Source: Bryum argenteum
Taxonomy: Eukaryota > Streptophyta > Bryopsida > Bryales > Bryaceae
Direction of reading: 5' to 3'
DNA length: 64,000 nt
Assembly: GCA_037043015.1 (NCBI GenBank)
Contig: CM073325.1
Coordinates: 5,086,501-5,150,500 of the forward strand
The position numbers were made by a program, and so were the translations under genes. Shown here one piece after another: positions 23,701 to 35,127 of the stretch. Each line of letters starts with the position of its first letter. Within the stretch, counting starts at the first letter, position 1. Below the pieces are notes generated by a model that searched no databases, was not told the origin of the DNA, and worked only from the letters and a program-made list of their open reading frames with translations.

Positions 23701-26700
23701 CCCATGCCTTTCTCTGCAGACACGCCATGCTCGGCTTCAGACTCATCCTGCCAAAACAAACCAATGTGTTGTTAGACCAAGCACGTCCAGCTAGCGACCA
23801 AAAGGAGATCCTGTCGATACTCCGTCCCGTGCGTATGAGAAACTTGCCATAGCCTCAAGATTTCCACTAGAACCTCGCGATTCATCAGGGTCGCTGTTGG
23901 TAGGACACTCTAAGAGCCACAGCTCAGACGCGGAGTGCGAGACTCAGGGGCATGCCAAACTCACCTGCTCGGGTCGTCGCCAGCTACTGCGATCGTCTCG
24001 CTCGCCCATCCGATCTTGCCTCTCCGTCCTCTCCTCCTTGTTACCCACCGCCGTGCCCTCGTCACCTTCTCTGGACTTCCGCCACGAACCATCGCTGCGA
24101 GCGACACTATCAGGCCTCCACCTTCCATCATCCCGTCCGGGCCTCCATGAACTCTCGTCTTTCGCACCTGTGCACCGCCAAACCACGGACTTTAAATGTA
24201 AGCACTCCACACAACACCACATCACACATGCACAGCAACATCAACCGCTCCATGAAACTGCTGTCCGCACAGCACAACTTCCGTTCTCAAGCCTTGTTTT
24301 CAAGACTGCACAATTCTCAACCCTACACCTATTCGACCATGCAACATCACATGCCCAACATCCTCCGATGATATCGGAGCGCTTACCATCGTTATCGGTG
24401 CTACTCTCCAGGCGCCCACGACCACGAGACTCCCAAGACTCCTCCGCATCCGCAAAACGTGCCTCTGCAAGCTTGTCAAACGCACTGCCATCCCCACCCT
24501 GGGCACTCCCAAAGCCGGGTTTGTCGAAGAAGTCATCCTCTCTGTGACCATCGAAACCGGCATCTTCTTTGCCCACTGTTCCAACAAACAACACATCAAA
24601 CACCGTTGATAAAGATGCGACAACCACACTCACCCTCCGCTGCGGATGTACTTTAACGCATCCAAGACCACACCAACCACTGCTTAGGACCTTCCCGGGC
24701 CGTATGATACATTCTTTGGAACCGTTCGCCATGTGCAAAGCATTTACAATATGACTACATACCTAATCCTCTGCCTCGCCCACGACCCCGACCTAGTGAA
24801 TCTTGCCGCGGCAGTCCCCTTCCATCTTTCGATACCGAATTATGCACCGCCCCACTACTCACAATGTCTCCCTTCCGAATCCCGTCCAAGATAGCCTGAA
24901 ACACCACACATATAGTTGATCAACTTCTTACGACGCAACACCAAGACAAGTCGGCTACCCCGCTCACAAGGCACAACATCTCCCCCGTCAAACCGACCAC
25001 GCATAGACCGTTTCATGCCCGCACTCGCAGCGCCTGGCCAAATGCTCCTCACGAACCATTCATACGAGGATCCGCCACGATTCAATCCTCCCGACCTATT
25101 TCAACTACTAACACTCCACTCACCCCCTCCACCACAAACCTACCCAATCACAAAAGATAGGACAAAGTACAAACCTCTTCTTCCACGTCGGGTTGGAAGA
25201 AAGCCATCGGCTCCACGGGATCGCTCTGGGTCAGTTGTGACACCTCGGTGAACCCGTCGGGATACTTCTGGAACGACAGAATGCCACACTTGCGATGTAT
25301 GTCCAACAGCTTCACCCGTGGGTACCGGAACGCATTCTCTCTACCCACGTCCCATTTGTCAGCCACGTACGGAGACCCAATGGGACTCAACGGAGGTCCA
25401 TGCAGAAGTCCCGACTGCAAATTGCCACGCCCACGCCCCACCGTGAACCCCACGCCGTATGGCTCGCCTCTGCCTCTGCCCGTCATGAATCCGGGAGCCA
25501 TTTTCGGAGGTGTACTGCCCAGGTGAGGAGTTTCACCTCTTCCTCGGGATGCAAACGAAGGACGCCACGCTCGGTCGTTCCGGGATGCGTCGGGCTCCCT
25601 CTCCCTCTCGCGCTCCCTCTCTCTGTCCCTCTCCCTTTCCTTCTCTCTTTCCCTCTCCCTCTCTCGCTCTCGATCTCCATCTCTCACCACGTTGTGAGCA
25701 TTCGCCACGTGACGCGGATGGTATCCACCGGCCTCCATCCCATCTTTGCCACCCTCCATCCCATACTTGCCTCCTTCCTTCTCCACCCCATCGCCAACCC
25801 ATTTCCCACGGAACTCTCTCTCCTTCTCGTCGGGACCCCACCGATTGCTCCACTTACTGTCGCGACGACTATCAAAATTAGATTCGCGGTTCGCCGTATC
25901 CGCCCACCGCTCCGAGGGAACCCGCCTCAGCGGTTCTCCGGACTCTCTCCCACCGGCCTGATTCATTTCCGGCCACCTCTCATTAGCGCCTCGCCGATTC
26001 TGCGGTTGCGGGCCTTGATCCCCGACCGCGTCCCTCTCTCCTTCTTTCCATCGATCTCGACGTGGGGCCAGATTATTGCTACTTTCTCTTTCCTCTTCCC
26101 TCCAGCGCTCCCGCCGGCTGTTGTCCGCGTCGCGCTCTAAGGATATCGTGCGCCACCAATCTCTACCCCTCTTTGGATCCTGAGGAGCCCCTTCCACGTT
26201 GCGCCACCGGTCTTTTCCTGGTGCATCGTTCATTCCATGACCCGGACTTGGAGCACCGGGAGTACGCGGAGGATCCTGAGGAGTACACCGCACAAGTTTT
26301 AGCAACCCAACAGTCACTACTGAAGCTACAACCTCAAACAAGGACGTAGTAGCAGCCCACAATCCCTCACAAACTACAAGAAGTGGAACGAAAATCTATG
26401 CTTCTGCTGAGATACATAAAATCCGACCGTGGCTGCCGAAAACTAGATAGAAATACACTACGCATGCCAGTAGGAAGGGATGACACCAAAAGATAGGTCC
26501 AAAGCCGAGTAACAAAGGGTTGCAAAGTACGCGTACCCCGGACAAAGCTGGTGGCTTACTGTCTCCAGGCTTCGACAGGAGCCACTGCGGTGTCAGAAAT
26601 TTGCTCTCCGGATTCCCAGAATCTGCAATATCGTAAACAATCTCATCAGCCACATTCATCGTCACCTTTCCCAACTCTCACTTTCCTCGAAACAATCACG

Positions 26701-27652
26701 AACACTTCCGAACACAGGGCAAAGAACTGCATAGTACCTTTTGATTCCGATTCAAGAGGTCCAGAGACTAACTTAGACGCACCCAATGCTCCGCTTCCTT
26801 CATCTGCAAGAGCATGTGTGCAACCACCGGGTCACAGGTGCACTGAGTAATAAAGACCTACACATAGACCACGATCTTCGGCGATAGAAGATTTCGTGTC
26901 TAAACCTCAAGGACCTTCAGCACGAACACTCAAGCTTCCAAAACCGGACACAATTACAACCTCTCGCTAGCCACAATTACGAAATGTAAAACCCTAATCA
27001 GCGGTGGATACATCCCGATGAATGACAACTCTTCAATCCGCAAATGACAATACGGAACATAAGAACCCCAAGCAACAGCATGAAGGAGATTCCTGAAAGC
27101 CTTAGAGCCAGCGGTCTACACAGCGGGCAACTTCAAAAAACTCGGGCCGAGACCTAACCCTACGACAAGAAGATTCAAGAACATAAACCTTGAGAGATGA
27201 TTCGTGACAGCGGAAGGAGAACCCTACTCACCGAAAAACTATGATACCGGCGGATTTAAAATTCATATGAAAGGCAGAACAGAACAACAAAAGCACGACG
27301 TCGAAGTGTAATGTAGTTGTCGCTGTGCACCTAACCACAGGATCTGAGCTGCACCTAGCATCTCTGAAGAAGAAATTTCTTACAAACATTTCGACACACG
27401 GCGAATTCGCTGTCACACTGGAGGTCTAAAACTGAAACGGGGGCTAAGAACCCAGCAACAAAATAGGGTTTAGTGCGAGGATGAGAATGAAAAGACCGAA
27501 CTCGGCGCGTCGAACGAGGTCAAGAAATGCACTAGCACGAACCCAAAAGCGAGGGAGATTTGGGAAAGGAAAGGGAGTGAACCTCGCAATTTCCGCAGCT
27601 CGGGGCGCGACAAGCTGCCGCCATCCTTGGTGTCACTCGTGGTGTCCGCCAT
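17715..27652 (-). CDS. GYF-domain / EXA1-like (GIGYF) translation repressor, copy 2, complete
   Basis: Sixteen exons join in frame into 6,495 nt (2,164 aa): 27583-27652, 26738-26803, 26537-26622, 25175-26275, 24763-24895, 24387-24575, 23965-24167, 23848-23907, 23057-23747, 22627-22815, 21788-22299, 21406-21666, 19004-21204, 18616-18830, 18253-18330 and 17715-18154. The N-terminus is MADTTSDTKDGGSLSRPELR. An R/E-rich low-complexity tract precedes YPRVKLLDIHRK, which fits the eIF4E-binding consensus YxxxxL-hydrophobic, as in Arabidopsis EXA1. The GYF domain (LYYTDPQGEIQGPFLGVDII, then GWFDAGYFELDLPVR) is in exon 23,057-23,747. Polyglutamine stretches, KSLREIQEEEA repeats and the SVSEAGDYLSQYISTLAF C-terminus follow. 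Homologues are cytoplasmic and help repress mRNAs. Intron 8 begins with GC (ATG|GCAAGT). The gene is longer than Arabidopsis EXA1 as I recall it, mostly in low-complexity parts. Confidence 0.92.
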
Positions 27653-29150
27653 AGCCGCGGCGTGCGGCAAAGAGAGCAAAAGTGGAAGAGCGAGTGCGAG
27701 AGGGTGAAATCCTGTACAGAGAGCGGCTGCGCAACAATGACGACGGAAGGTAAAGCAACTGAAGCGATGATGGCTGGGATATGGGGATTGAGAGAATGAG
27801 ACAAGGCGGGTGGAGGAGAGCGGCGACGACGAACAAACATTGAGCGTCGGAAGTAATTTATCTCCCAAAGAGAAATGAAATTGAAGCTTTCGCGCTGCCT
27901 ACAGCGATGATCTTCAGCTCTCACCCGCCTGACCTCCTTCCCTCGTAGGGCTTCGGGTCCCAACCCCGCCTCCCACCTGTCCCCAGGGCCTTATACCCGG
28001 ACCTGGATCCGGTTCTCAGCCCACCATGCATCTCAGATCCCTCGTAACGGAACCTCTGACCGGGCAGCCCGGCGCCTACTCTGTGTACCGATAAGATACC
28101 GAATGTGGGCCTATAACCGCCTGTAGAAGGTAGGCATATCCAACTTCACTCACTAACCAAATTGTGAATGTGAAGCACACTTTGGAATTTATTTTGAAAT
28201 CTAGTATTCAAGGCACGTAGTTTATTTTGTTTTTTTTCTGTTTCAAGACATGATGATCTAAGGGACCGCCGGTTGGGTTGGGCCGCATGAGGTGTTGTTG
28301 GAAGCCGCTATTTTTGTAGAGTTGGGGAAAACAATCCGATCGCAAAACGGGTTGAGGGGTCTATATTGAAGTATTTATGACCCCAAAAAGACTGGAAATT
28401 ATTTCTATGAGCATGGCAACGCCACATGGGGGTACTAGATTAATTTAAGGTAAAAGCAACTACAATTATGATTTCAAATACTGGTTTACTTTTTGCGGTT
28501 GGAAGTATCAATTATTTTATATTACTTTAGGAGAGTATAAATGGATTGCAATCCAACAAATATTAGTCAATTGGATATTAAATGCAAAGTTATTAGCTTT
28601 TGAAGGTCTCATGTGTTTTCCACCTTAAGATGTAAACCTTGAAAATTATACCCAAAAAATTCCGATTGAAGTTTCATTTCTTATTTATGCTAGCCTAAGA
28701 CTATGAATGCTTCAAAATTTCACTTACGTAGGCCTAAAAAGTGACTAATAATGCCATCATTTTTAGGTGTTTTTAGGTGTACTTTGGGGTCAAGAAAATA
28801 ATAATTTTGTTCTTGGAGCCTTTAAAGCTTAAATTTTCAATAAAATTGGATGAGTATAAGGTAATAAATGAAGTGGAACAACAAATTATGAGGTGCACTT
28901 CATTGCACTTGATGAATCTTTACTAAGGAAAGGAAACCCTTGAAATGATATATTTAACTCTTCATAGTTGTCAAATATGCATGGAGACTTGGGATTCAAT
29001 GCTACCTCCAAATTATTTCGTATAAACTCAAAAGGATATGTGGCAAGAAAGTAAGTCATTACTGGCATTTTTCTAAAAATTAGGTAAAAAGCTACTCCTC
29101 TCTAAAAACTAAATAATGGAGAGACAAATAGAAACTAAAACCACAATACC
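27653..29150. other. 5' flank of GYF copy 2, then AT-rich intergenic DNA
   Basis: A TATAAG-like motif on the minus strand near 27,990 could be the core promoter. Beyond about 28,100 the sequence is AT-rich with no gene recognised. Confidence 0.3.
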
Positions 29151-29306
29151 CAACTATAAAGAAAATTATCAAGTTTCACGCAACCTTCTATTTCTTAAAT
29201 ATAATGATATGTGACCAACAAAATTCCCCAATGATCACGCAACACTTGGCACAAACTGCCGCTCCCGTGAATCAATCAAAGATTGACAAGTGTGCGGAAT
29301 AGTGAC

Positions 29307-29456
29307 CGCTTGGTATGTGGAATGAAGTGCCCGCTTGGTATGTGGGATGAAGTGCCCGCTTGGTATGTGGGATGAAGTGCCCGCTTGGTATGTGGGATGA
29401 AGTGCCCACTTGGTATGTGGGATGAAGTAACCGCTTGGTATGTGGGATGAAGTCTC
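29307..29456. repeat. 25-bp minisatellite, six units
   Basis: Six head-to-tail units of 25 bp, consensus beginning CGCTTGGTATGTGGGATGAA, differing by one to three bases, the last two in the AAGTGCC tail. A diverged single unit sits near 29,608. The flanks share the phrase AAGTGATAATGATATG at about 29,485 and 29,660, so the array may lie in a larger repeat. Confidence 0.9.
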
Positions 29457-30859
29457 TAGAAAGCAATAGTGGCTTTTATTTCGAAGTGATAATGATATGG
29501 GACCAAATAAACTACTTTCTCCAATGTTGCGGCAACACTTGGCAATCACTACTCCAACCACTCCTTCATATCAGTTTCAAGATTAAAAATCTGCACGAAA
29601 CAATAAGCACTTGGCATGTGGCATGAGGTGCCTATAAAAACCAATATTGTTTCTATTTACCAAGTGATAATGATATGTGATTAAAAACATGACTTTTATT
29701 GAGTGATTAGTAGGCACTTGGCACAAATCCCAAATCATTCTCCAATTGACATTAACCACCAAAGCTTGCTCAACAATTGACACCTAGCAAGATGATTAGA
29801 TAAATATAAATAAATAAATATATGTATGTTTAATGTTCTAAAATAAAAATATTCTCTTTTGAACATGTCTATTTGAACTTACTTAGAATAATATCATGGC
29901 AACTGGTATTAATTCTAAGGTAAAAGTATGCATATGTTTATCCTCTCACTCACCATTTCATAATTTTATCAAGTACAACAACGATTTGTTGTTTGTTGAT
30001 GAGATACATATTAGTTGTATCTTCTATATTTTAATAATTACTAGCCAATTATTGAATAATTTACAAATTAAGAATGTCTCAAAAACTACAATATCTTGTG
30101 GATTTTTGGGCACTAAAAATTCGGTGTTCAAAAGGCACGGAAATTCAAATTTTTACGATTGCGTACGATAGTATACTCTAGACATATATTGTATACTTTC
30201 TTGGTGGATGAGAATGTTTGAAGGAGGGGGCAACGGTTAGAATTGTACATTGTTCATGAAATAAACTCATGGGTTATGCACTAATCTTTTTTTTTGATAT
30301 TTTGCAATTTCAACCATAAGATCTTGTATCTAGGCAGTACAAGGGGTATTGTGCAAGACCTTAAGTGACTCCTTTACTTCATTTGCAAGTCCGTAACATT
30401 CATAGCAAAAATAAACCTACTTTCAGCAATACCCATCTAACAAAGTAGACATTGTTCTCGGTGAAATTTTTTATTTATTTATTTATTTGAAAATTTTGCA
30501 TGTAATCTCAAAAATTTCACTCAATTTTTTAAAATAAAAAGTTGGTGGTTGAGAGGAAAATTATCGTTTCGGGAACCTTTATCAGATCTATTAATTTTCA
30601 ACTAGGTAGAAATTGGCTTCAAATTTCTAGATTGTTTTAAGAAATGAAGTTGAATTCTATCTCAGAAAGTAAACGATAAGTTGAAGCATTCTTGTAATCT
30701 CCACCAAAAGAAATAATAAGTTTGGAAAAGTTTCAAATTCTAATGATATTTTGCCCTCTTATGCAGCCATAAAAAAAGGGGGATTTTTCATATATGCGAA
30801 CACTTTTGTAAAATAGTTGTAAAATATATATGAGGTTGATGGCATTCTGAATTTCAAAC

Positions 30860-31500
30860 TATTGCGGAGTGTCTACATCTAGACTCTTTGGTCTTAGAGG
30901 TGGGCCGCAATTTGTCTCAGAGGTGGGGGGCAACACTAACCATTTGTTTGAAGTCGAATTGGATGTGGATAAAGAAGGTTTGATATTTCTTCTTGTAAAT
31001 CAAACCAGAGAGTTCGTGAGGTTGATGACATTCTGAATTTCAAACTACTCTCAGTGTCTACATCTAGATACTTTGGTCTTAGAGGTGGGGCGCAATCTGT
31101 CTCACAGGTGGTGAGCAACACCAACCATTTGTTTGAAGTCAAATTGAATGTGGATAAAGAGGGTTTGATATTCCTTCTTGTAAATCAAAGCCGAGGTTGA
31201 TGGCATTCTAAATTACAAACCAGTGCCAGTGTATACATGAAGAAACTTTGGTCTCGGAGGTGGGCCGCAAACTGAAACATTTTGTTTGAAGTCCAATGGG
31301 AGAAACTTTGGTCAGTGTATACATGAAGAAACTTTGGTCAGTGTATACATGAAGAAACTTTGGTCTCAGAGGTGGGCCGCAAATTGAGACATTTTGTTTG
31401 AAGTCCAATGGGAGGTAGATAAAAAGGGATTAAGATTCCTTCTTGTAAATCAAACCAGGGGCCCTGAGGTGGAGAGCATTCTCAATTCCAAACCACTACG
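30860..31500. repeat. Imperfect tandem repeat, three to four units of about 180-250 bp
   Basis: Units share CTTTGGTCTTAGAGGTGGGC, CATTTGTTTGAAGTC, GTGGATAAAGA and TCCTTCTTGTAAATCAAA. Near 31,300-31,350 a 27-bp internal block (GAAACTTTGGTCAGTGTATA) is itself repeated. No open frame spans the units. Surrounding DNA at 30,280-30,350 carries phrases also seen near 9,510. Confidence 0.8.
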
Positions 31501-31621
31501 CGTGTGTATTTTGAGATTATTCTCCTATTTGGAAATGTTTCACAAAAGTATTCCCCTATATGAATTCCCCTCTACAAAAGAAACCTCCTTGCACTGATCT
31601 CCACAGAACTCCGTGTCGGAA

Positions 31622-31676
31622 CATGCGACCGGCTGGAGACCGGTTGGAGACCGGTTGGAGACCGGCTGAAGACCGA
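31622..31676. repeat. 12-bp tandem repeat (GACCGGTTGGAG)
   Basis: Four to five near-perfect copies of GACCGG(T/C)TGGAG. It lies just downstream of the last recognisable exon of the minus-strand gene and would be read as GLQPVSNRSPTGLQPV in that frame. Confidence 0.85.
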
Positions 31677-31704
31677 TGACGTGAGCGGTATTAGGGACGG
31701 TTAC

Positions 31705-32137
31705 CTTCCCAAGCATGAGCACCCTCACGAGCAGTGGAAGAAGTGTGAGCTTCCTGTACCTTATCATTCCCCTTCGAGACTTTGCGCTATCCAATTCCGC
31801 CAACTCTTGACCTAGTGCAGGAATTCGTAGCCGCGTAAAGAGAATCACTCTCGCTGAGGGGAGTATGCCTGGTGCAGTGACGCGGCCTGTGGAGTCGATT
31901 TTTTCAAGTCTGGAGCACGAAGTCTTAGCTAGTCGCTCTTTACGTGCTCCTCCTGTTTAAGAAATTTGATAAGAGCTCAGCTGGTTCTTGGGGTTTTGCA
32001 CACTTTGGGGATGGTGATAAGTTCTCGAAGTCAAGCCTCTGCATTCTGAGGGCATCCCCATGAGTATGGCCTCCACTAAGAGCTACACCAGCATTTCGCT
32101 CACAGCCAATTCTCTGCCGGATGTAGGTTTTCGACAT
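31705..32137 (-). CDS. Unrecognised protein, partial two-exon model
   Basis: Two exons fit in frame: 31944-32137 (start MSKTYIRQRIGCERNAGVAL, phase 2 at AC|GTAAAG) and 31705-31909 (acceptor CTCCAG), ending at AAG|GTAACC. The second exon reads LEKIDSTGRVTAPGILPSAR and then ALGQELAELDSAKSRRG, with a leucine-rich LLPLLVRVLMLGK. This gives 133 aa without a stop, so more exons must follow below 31,700 if the model holds. An open frame at 32,283-32,492 on the same strand (MWGNALPTFDLSVILKSRAT..., basic and Ser-rich, transit-peptide-like) may be an upstream exon, but I found no phase-compatible junction. Function unknown. The RAP gene is divergent to it. Confidence 0.4.
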
Positions 32138-32200
32138 TTCCGAGCGTTCGTTCCAAATTGGCATTCTGCACATTCAATGAGAATTTTGATTAGTAACTGC

Positions 32201-32215
32201 AGGGTTTAGGGTTTA
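32201..32215. promoter_or_regulatory. Telo-box pair between divergent genes
   Basis: AGGGTTTAGGGTTTA contains overlapping TTTAGGG units, upstream of the minus-strand gene model and of the RAP gene. Telo-boxes are linked to expression in dividing cells in plants. The role here is inferred. Confidence 0.45.
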
Positions 32216-32612
32216 GAGTGTAGGGTTTTTGGCAGTGTTGCATTTGTATGGCATCAAATGAACTGTGGTGTTCATTATTGCATTAAAGTCCATCGTCACA
32301 GTTCACTCTATGCCATTCCATTTTTTTTGGGGCATGTGGTTGTTGGAGAAAATTATGCAGTGATGGTTTTGAGGAGCCTCTCACTTCACTACCTCGTTGG
32401 CTGCAGCTAAATCGGACTGGTTTGGACCTTCGAGTTGCCCTTGATTTTAGGATAACGCTCAAGTCGAATGTAGGTAACGCATTTCCCCACATTCTGTTCT
32501 TTGACTTTGGAGAGCAATTTTTTTAACGAGTAGTGATTGTAGAGAGCACTGCACTTGTGAATTTGTCGATTTTGTTGTTTGCTCGGATCTGATAGTCACC
32601 TTTGAAAAAGCA

Positions 32613-34112
32613 GGGTTGAGCTGGAGGCACTGCAATTCCATCCAGCAATGGTCTAGTTCTCGAATCTGTTGTCGTCCAGTGACAGTGGCGGATCTCCTCA
32701 GTCACATAGAGACGAGTGTGCAAGAAGAAGGCAGCAGGGGCACAACAAGGTTTCCGAGGGTCGCCAATGCAGCAGGGGCTGAGACATCGACATCGAAGCA
32801 AATAGTATGGACGAATCCGAGACAACAGCGGGAAGAACGAAGCTTGAATCGACGCATCATCGAGGCTCCCGATGCAGAGTATGTACTGGCAGTAGTCATG
32901 GAAGCTATCAACAAACCTCACTGGGGACAGCCTCGAAAAATCCCCTTGAGTCCTTTGAATTGCGCGACGGCCCTGCACAGGATCGCGAAACGGCTGGACG
33001 AGGCTTCCATGCGAAAATCTGAAAAGCTGATATTCGCCAGACGGCCTGAAATGAAAGCATTGTTAGCCGCTGCCGTGAGAGCATTTCCGGAGTGCTCAGC
33101 GCAAGGGCTGGCCAACATAGCGTGGGCGCTTTCAAAAATCGGAGGAAGCTCACTTTTTACTGAAGAAATGGACCTGTTAGCTGACGCTGCCCTTGACAAA
33201 CTACCGGAATTCAATGCTCAGAACCTCGCCAACACTTCTGGCGCATTTGCTTCCATGACCCATTCGGCACCGCTGCTGTTCGAAGCCGTGGCGGAACGTG
33301 CTGGAAGCTTGGCAGAAAAGTTTCGACCTCAAGAGCTGGTGCAAATCTTATGGGCTTTTGCATGTATGCATCATCCCATCGATTTTCTCTTCGACGCCCT
33401 TGATGTCTTAGCGGTCGCGAAACCGAGTTGCAGCAGCTTCAGTCAACAACAACTGGCGAGTATGGCATGGTCGAGTGCTGTTTTAGGACAAATCCAACGC
33501 CCATGGTTCATCTCCTTATGGAACTCGATCAATGTACGGTCATTAACATGGAGCTTAGAGAAACCGAAAGGTGCTCAGCATATGTGTCAGTTGTACCAAG
33601 CCAACTTAGCCATAACATTAGAATGCGAAACTCTGAGCACTGAGAGAGAGCTGGAGACGATGATCAACGAGGCATGGGAGTTAGAGAAGGCAGCGAGCAC
33701 GAAGCTGAGCTCTGGTGACCACAGAGAAGTGGATCGGCTGCTTGTTGGCGCTACAGGTCGATCGTGGGTGTCGGAGTACGAGGGGGCGCCGTATTCTCTG
33801 GATCTGGCATTGGTCGAGTCGAAAGTCGCCCTGGAAATCGACGGTCCCACTCATTTCTCCCGGAACTCGAACACTTTGTTAGGACACACCGTTTTGAAGC
33901 ATCGGCTCTTGCGTGCAGCTGGATGGACCGTCATCCCCATCCCATTCTACGAGGTACAACAATTCTTCACCTCCTTTTATCAGCAATTTGTTCTGCAGCT
34001 TTTGATTTTTAGTTCTGATTTTTCTCGTGCATGATATTTTCAGTGGGAGGAGCTTCGCGGGGAGCAGGAGCGGAAACTCTACTTACGCCACCTCTTAGAT
34101 GGCTCACTTTAA
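32613..34112 (+). CDS. RAP-domain / OPR-repeat organelle RNA-binding protein (N-terminus unresolved)
   Basis: Two exons are supported: 32613-33953 and 34044-34112 (intron CGAG|GTACAA...TTTCAG|TGGGAG). Several 35-40-residue repeats follow the OPR pattern: SAQGLANIAWALSKIG, NAQNLANTSGAFASM, RPQELVQILWAFACMH and SQQQLASMAWSSAVLG. The C-terminus is a RAP domain (ALVESKVALEIDGPTHF, LKHRLLRAAGWTVIPIPFYE, then WEELRGEQERKLYLRHLL). Such proteins bind organelle RNA; Arabidopsis RAP acts in chloroplast 16S rRNA processing. The first in-frame ATG is only at 32,898, inside conserved-looking sequence. An upstream exon ending at 32,471 (GTAG|GTAACG) is open, in phase with the AG at 32,611-32,612, and reads EEPLTSLPRWLQLNRTG, so a transit-peptide exon probably lies upstream. 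Its start codon is not found. Confidence 0.82.
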
Positions 34113-35099
34113 CCTCATTAGCTTAGCTTCAGGAGCAGCCTCATCCATTCTCCGTTCATTTACATCTTATGAGAATCTCCGGATTGTGAGTCATGAAAAC
34201 GTTACTGGTATTCAACGATCATATTATTGCATCGATGCTCTGGTCTTAAGTGAGTTCCTGTGACCAGTTACAGAAGCCTCGACTTTTGTGACCATTAGTA
34301 GAATGATCAATCACCACCAATGTAGTGGTTATACGCATTCACAGCCATACGCAACTCAAGTGAAATTGCTCCAACTGATGCTGTCTTGTAATGCGATCAC
34401 AATTGCATGAATAGTAAGATCGCAAGTGATTTTCAAGAACCACATATTTCAAGTTTCACTTACATGCGGCAGGATGAAAACAATAATAGTGTTACAATGG
34501 CTCGCATCTTTCGGTTGAAGAGTATCGCACAAACGGAGACCTTCGGATAAAATAAAGCATTACAACTCGGGCTGGTGGCCTGAACTTGTTGCAAGCATGA
34601 CACGAGCAACGTCGTTGTAGTTCCTAGCAAGGTCGCGTAACTCTTGTAATTGACACTCTCATGGAGACAATCCCATCGCATCGTCTGTAGTGGAGGGAAG
34701 GTGGAGTAGGACGCTTACTGGATAAGCAAGCGAGCCATATATAGTGTTTTTGCTGCAGCCCCTTCATTCTACAGTGTTTTGCTACGGATCAGAGTCTCGT
34801 AACGTAACAGCTTGTGTCTTTCTTTAGAGGAGCCAGAAATTTCTTTAGAAGTGCGCAGAAATTTTCCACCAGTGTATCATTTTATGCACGCGATCACATT
34901 CAAGGTTTAGAGTATTCATTTTGTTGGGACATCCCGTGACCACATTCAGAGTTTAGGTACTTATATTGTTGGGATATCCCGTGGTGGTCGAGCATGATTG
35001 ACTGAACTAGGTCACGGTTTATTTCTTAGCTACCTTCGACTGAAGGTGGACGAGGCAATTGAAGGCGCACACAACGATGTCAGTACTTGAGTTTGCGAC
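34113..35099. other. Intergenic spacer with a 46-bp imperfect tandem repeat
   Basis: No gene seen. Two adjacent imperfect units occur at about 34,892-34,937 and 34,938-34,982, sharing ACATTCA, GTTTAG and TTGTTGGGA.ATCCCGT. Confidence 0.5.
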
Positions 35100-35115
35100 T
35101 AGGGTTTAGGGTTTA
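35100..35115 (+). promoter_or_regulatory. Telo-box just upstream of the plastid membrane protein gene
   Basis: TAGGGTTTAGGGTTTA ends 12 bases before the ATG at 35,128, so it probably lies in the 5' UTR or core promoter. Confidence 0.5.
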
Positions 35116-35127
35116 AGGTCATACATA

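Noticed and set aside
27652-27868. In-frame N-terminal extension of GYF copy 2
   Set aside because: The extension opens at TTG, not ATG, and is Ser/Leu-rich 5' UTR-like sequence. The ATG at 27,652 gives a proper first exon.
29307-29456. CRISPR-like array
   Set aside because: Units are directly adjacent without spacers, and the context is eukaryotic.
29235-29561. Minus-strand frame with repeated SHIPSGHFIPHTK units
   Set aside because: Arises from the 25-bp repeat; frame is not kept outside the array.
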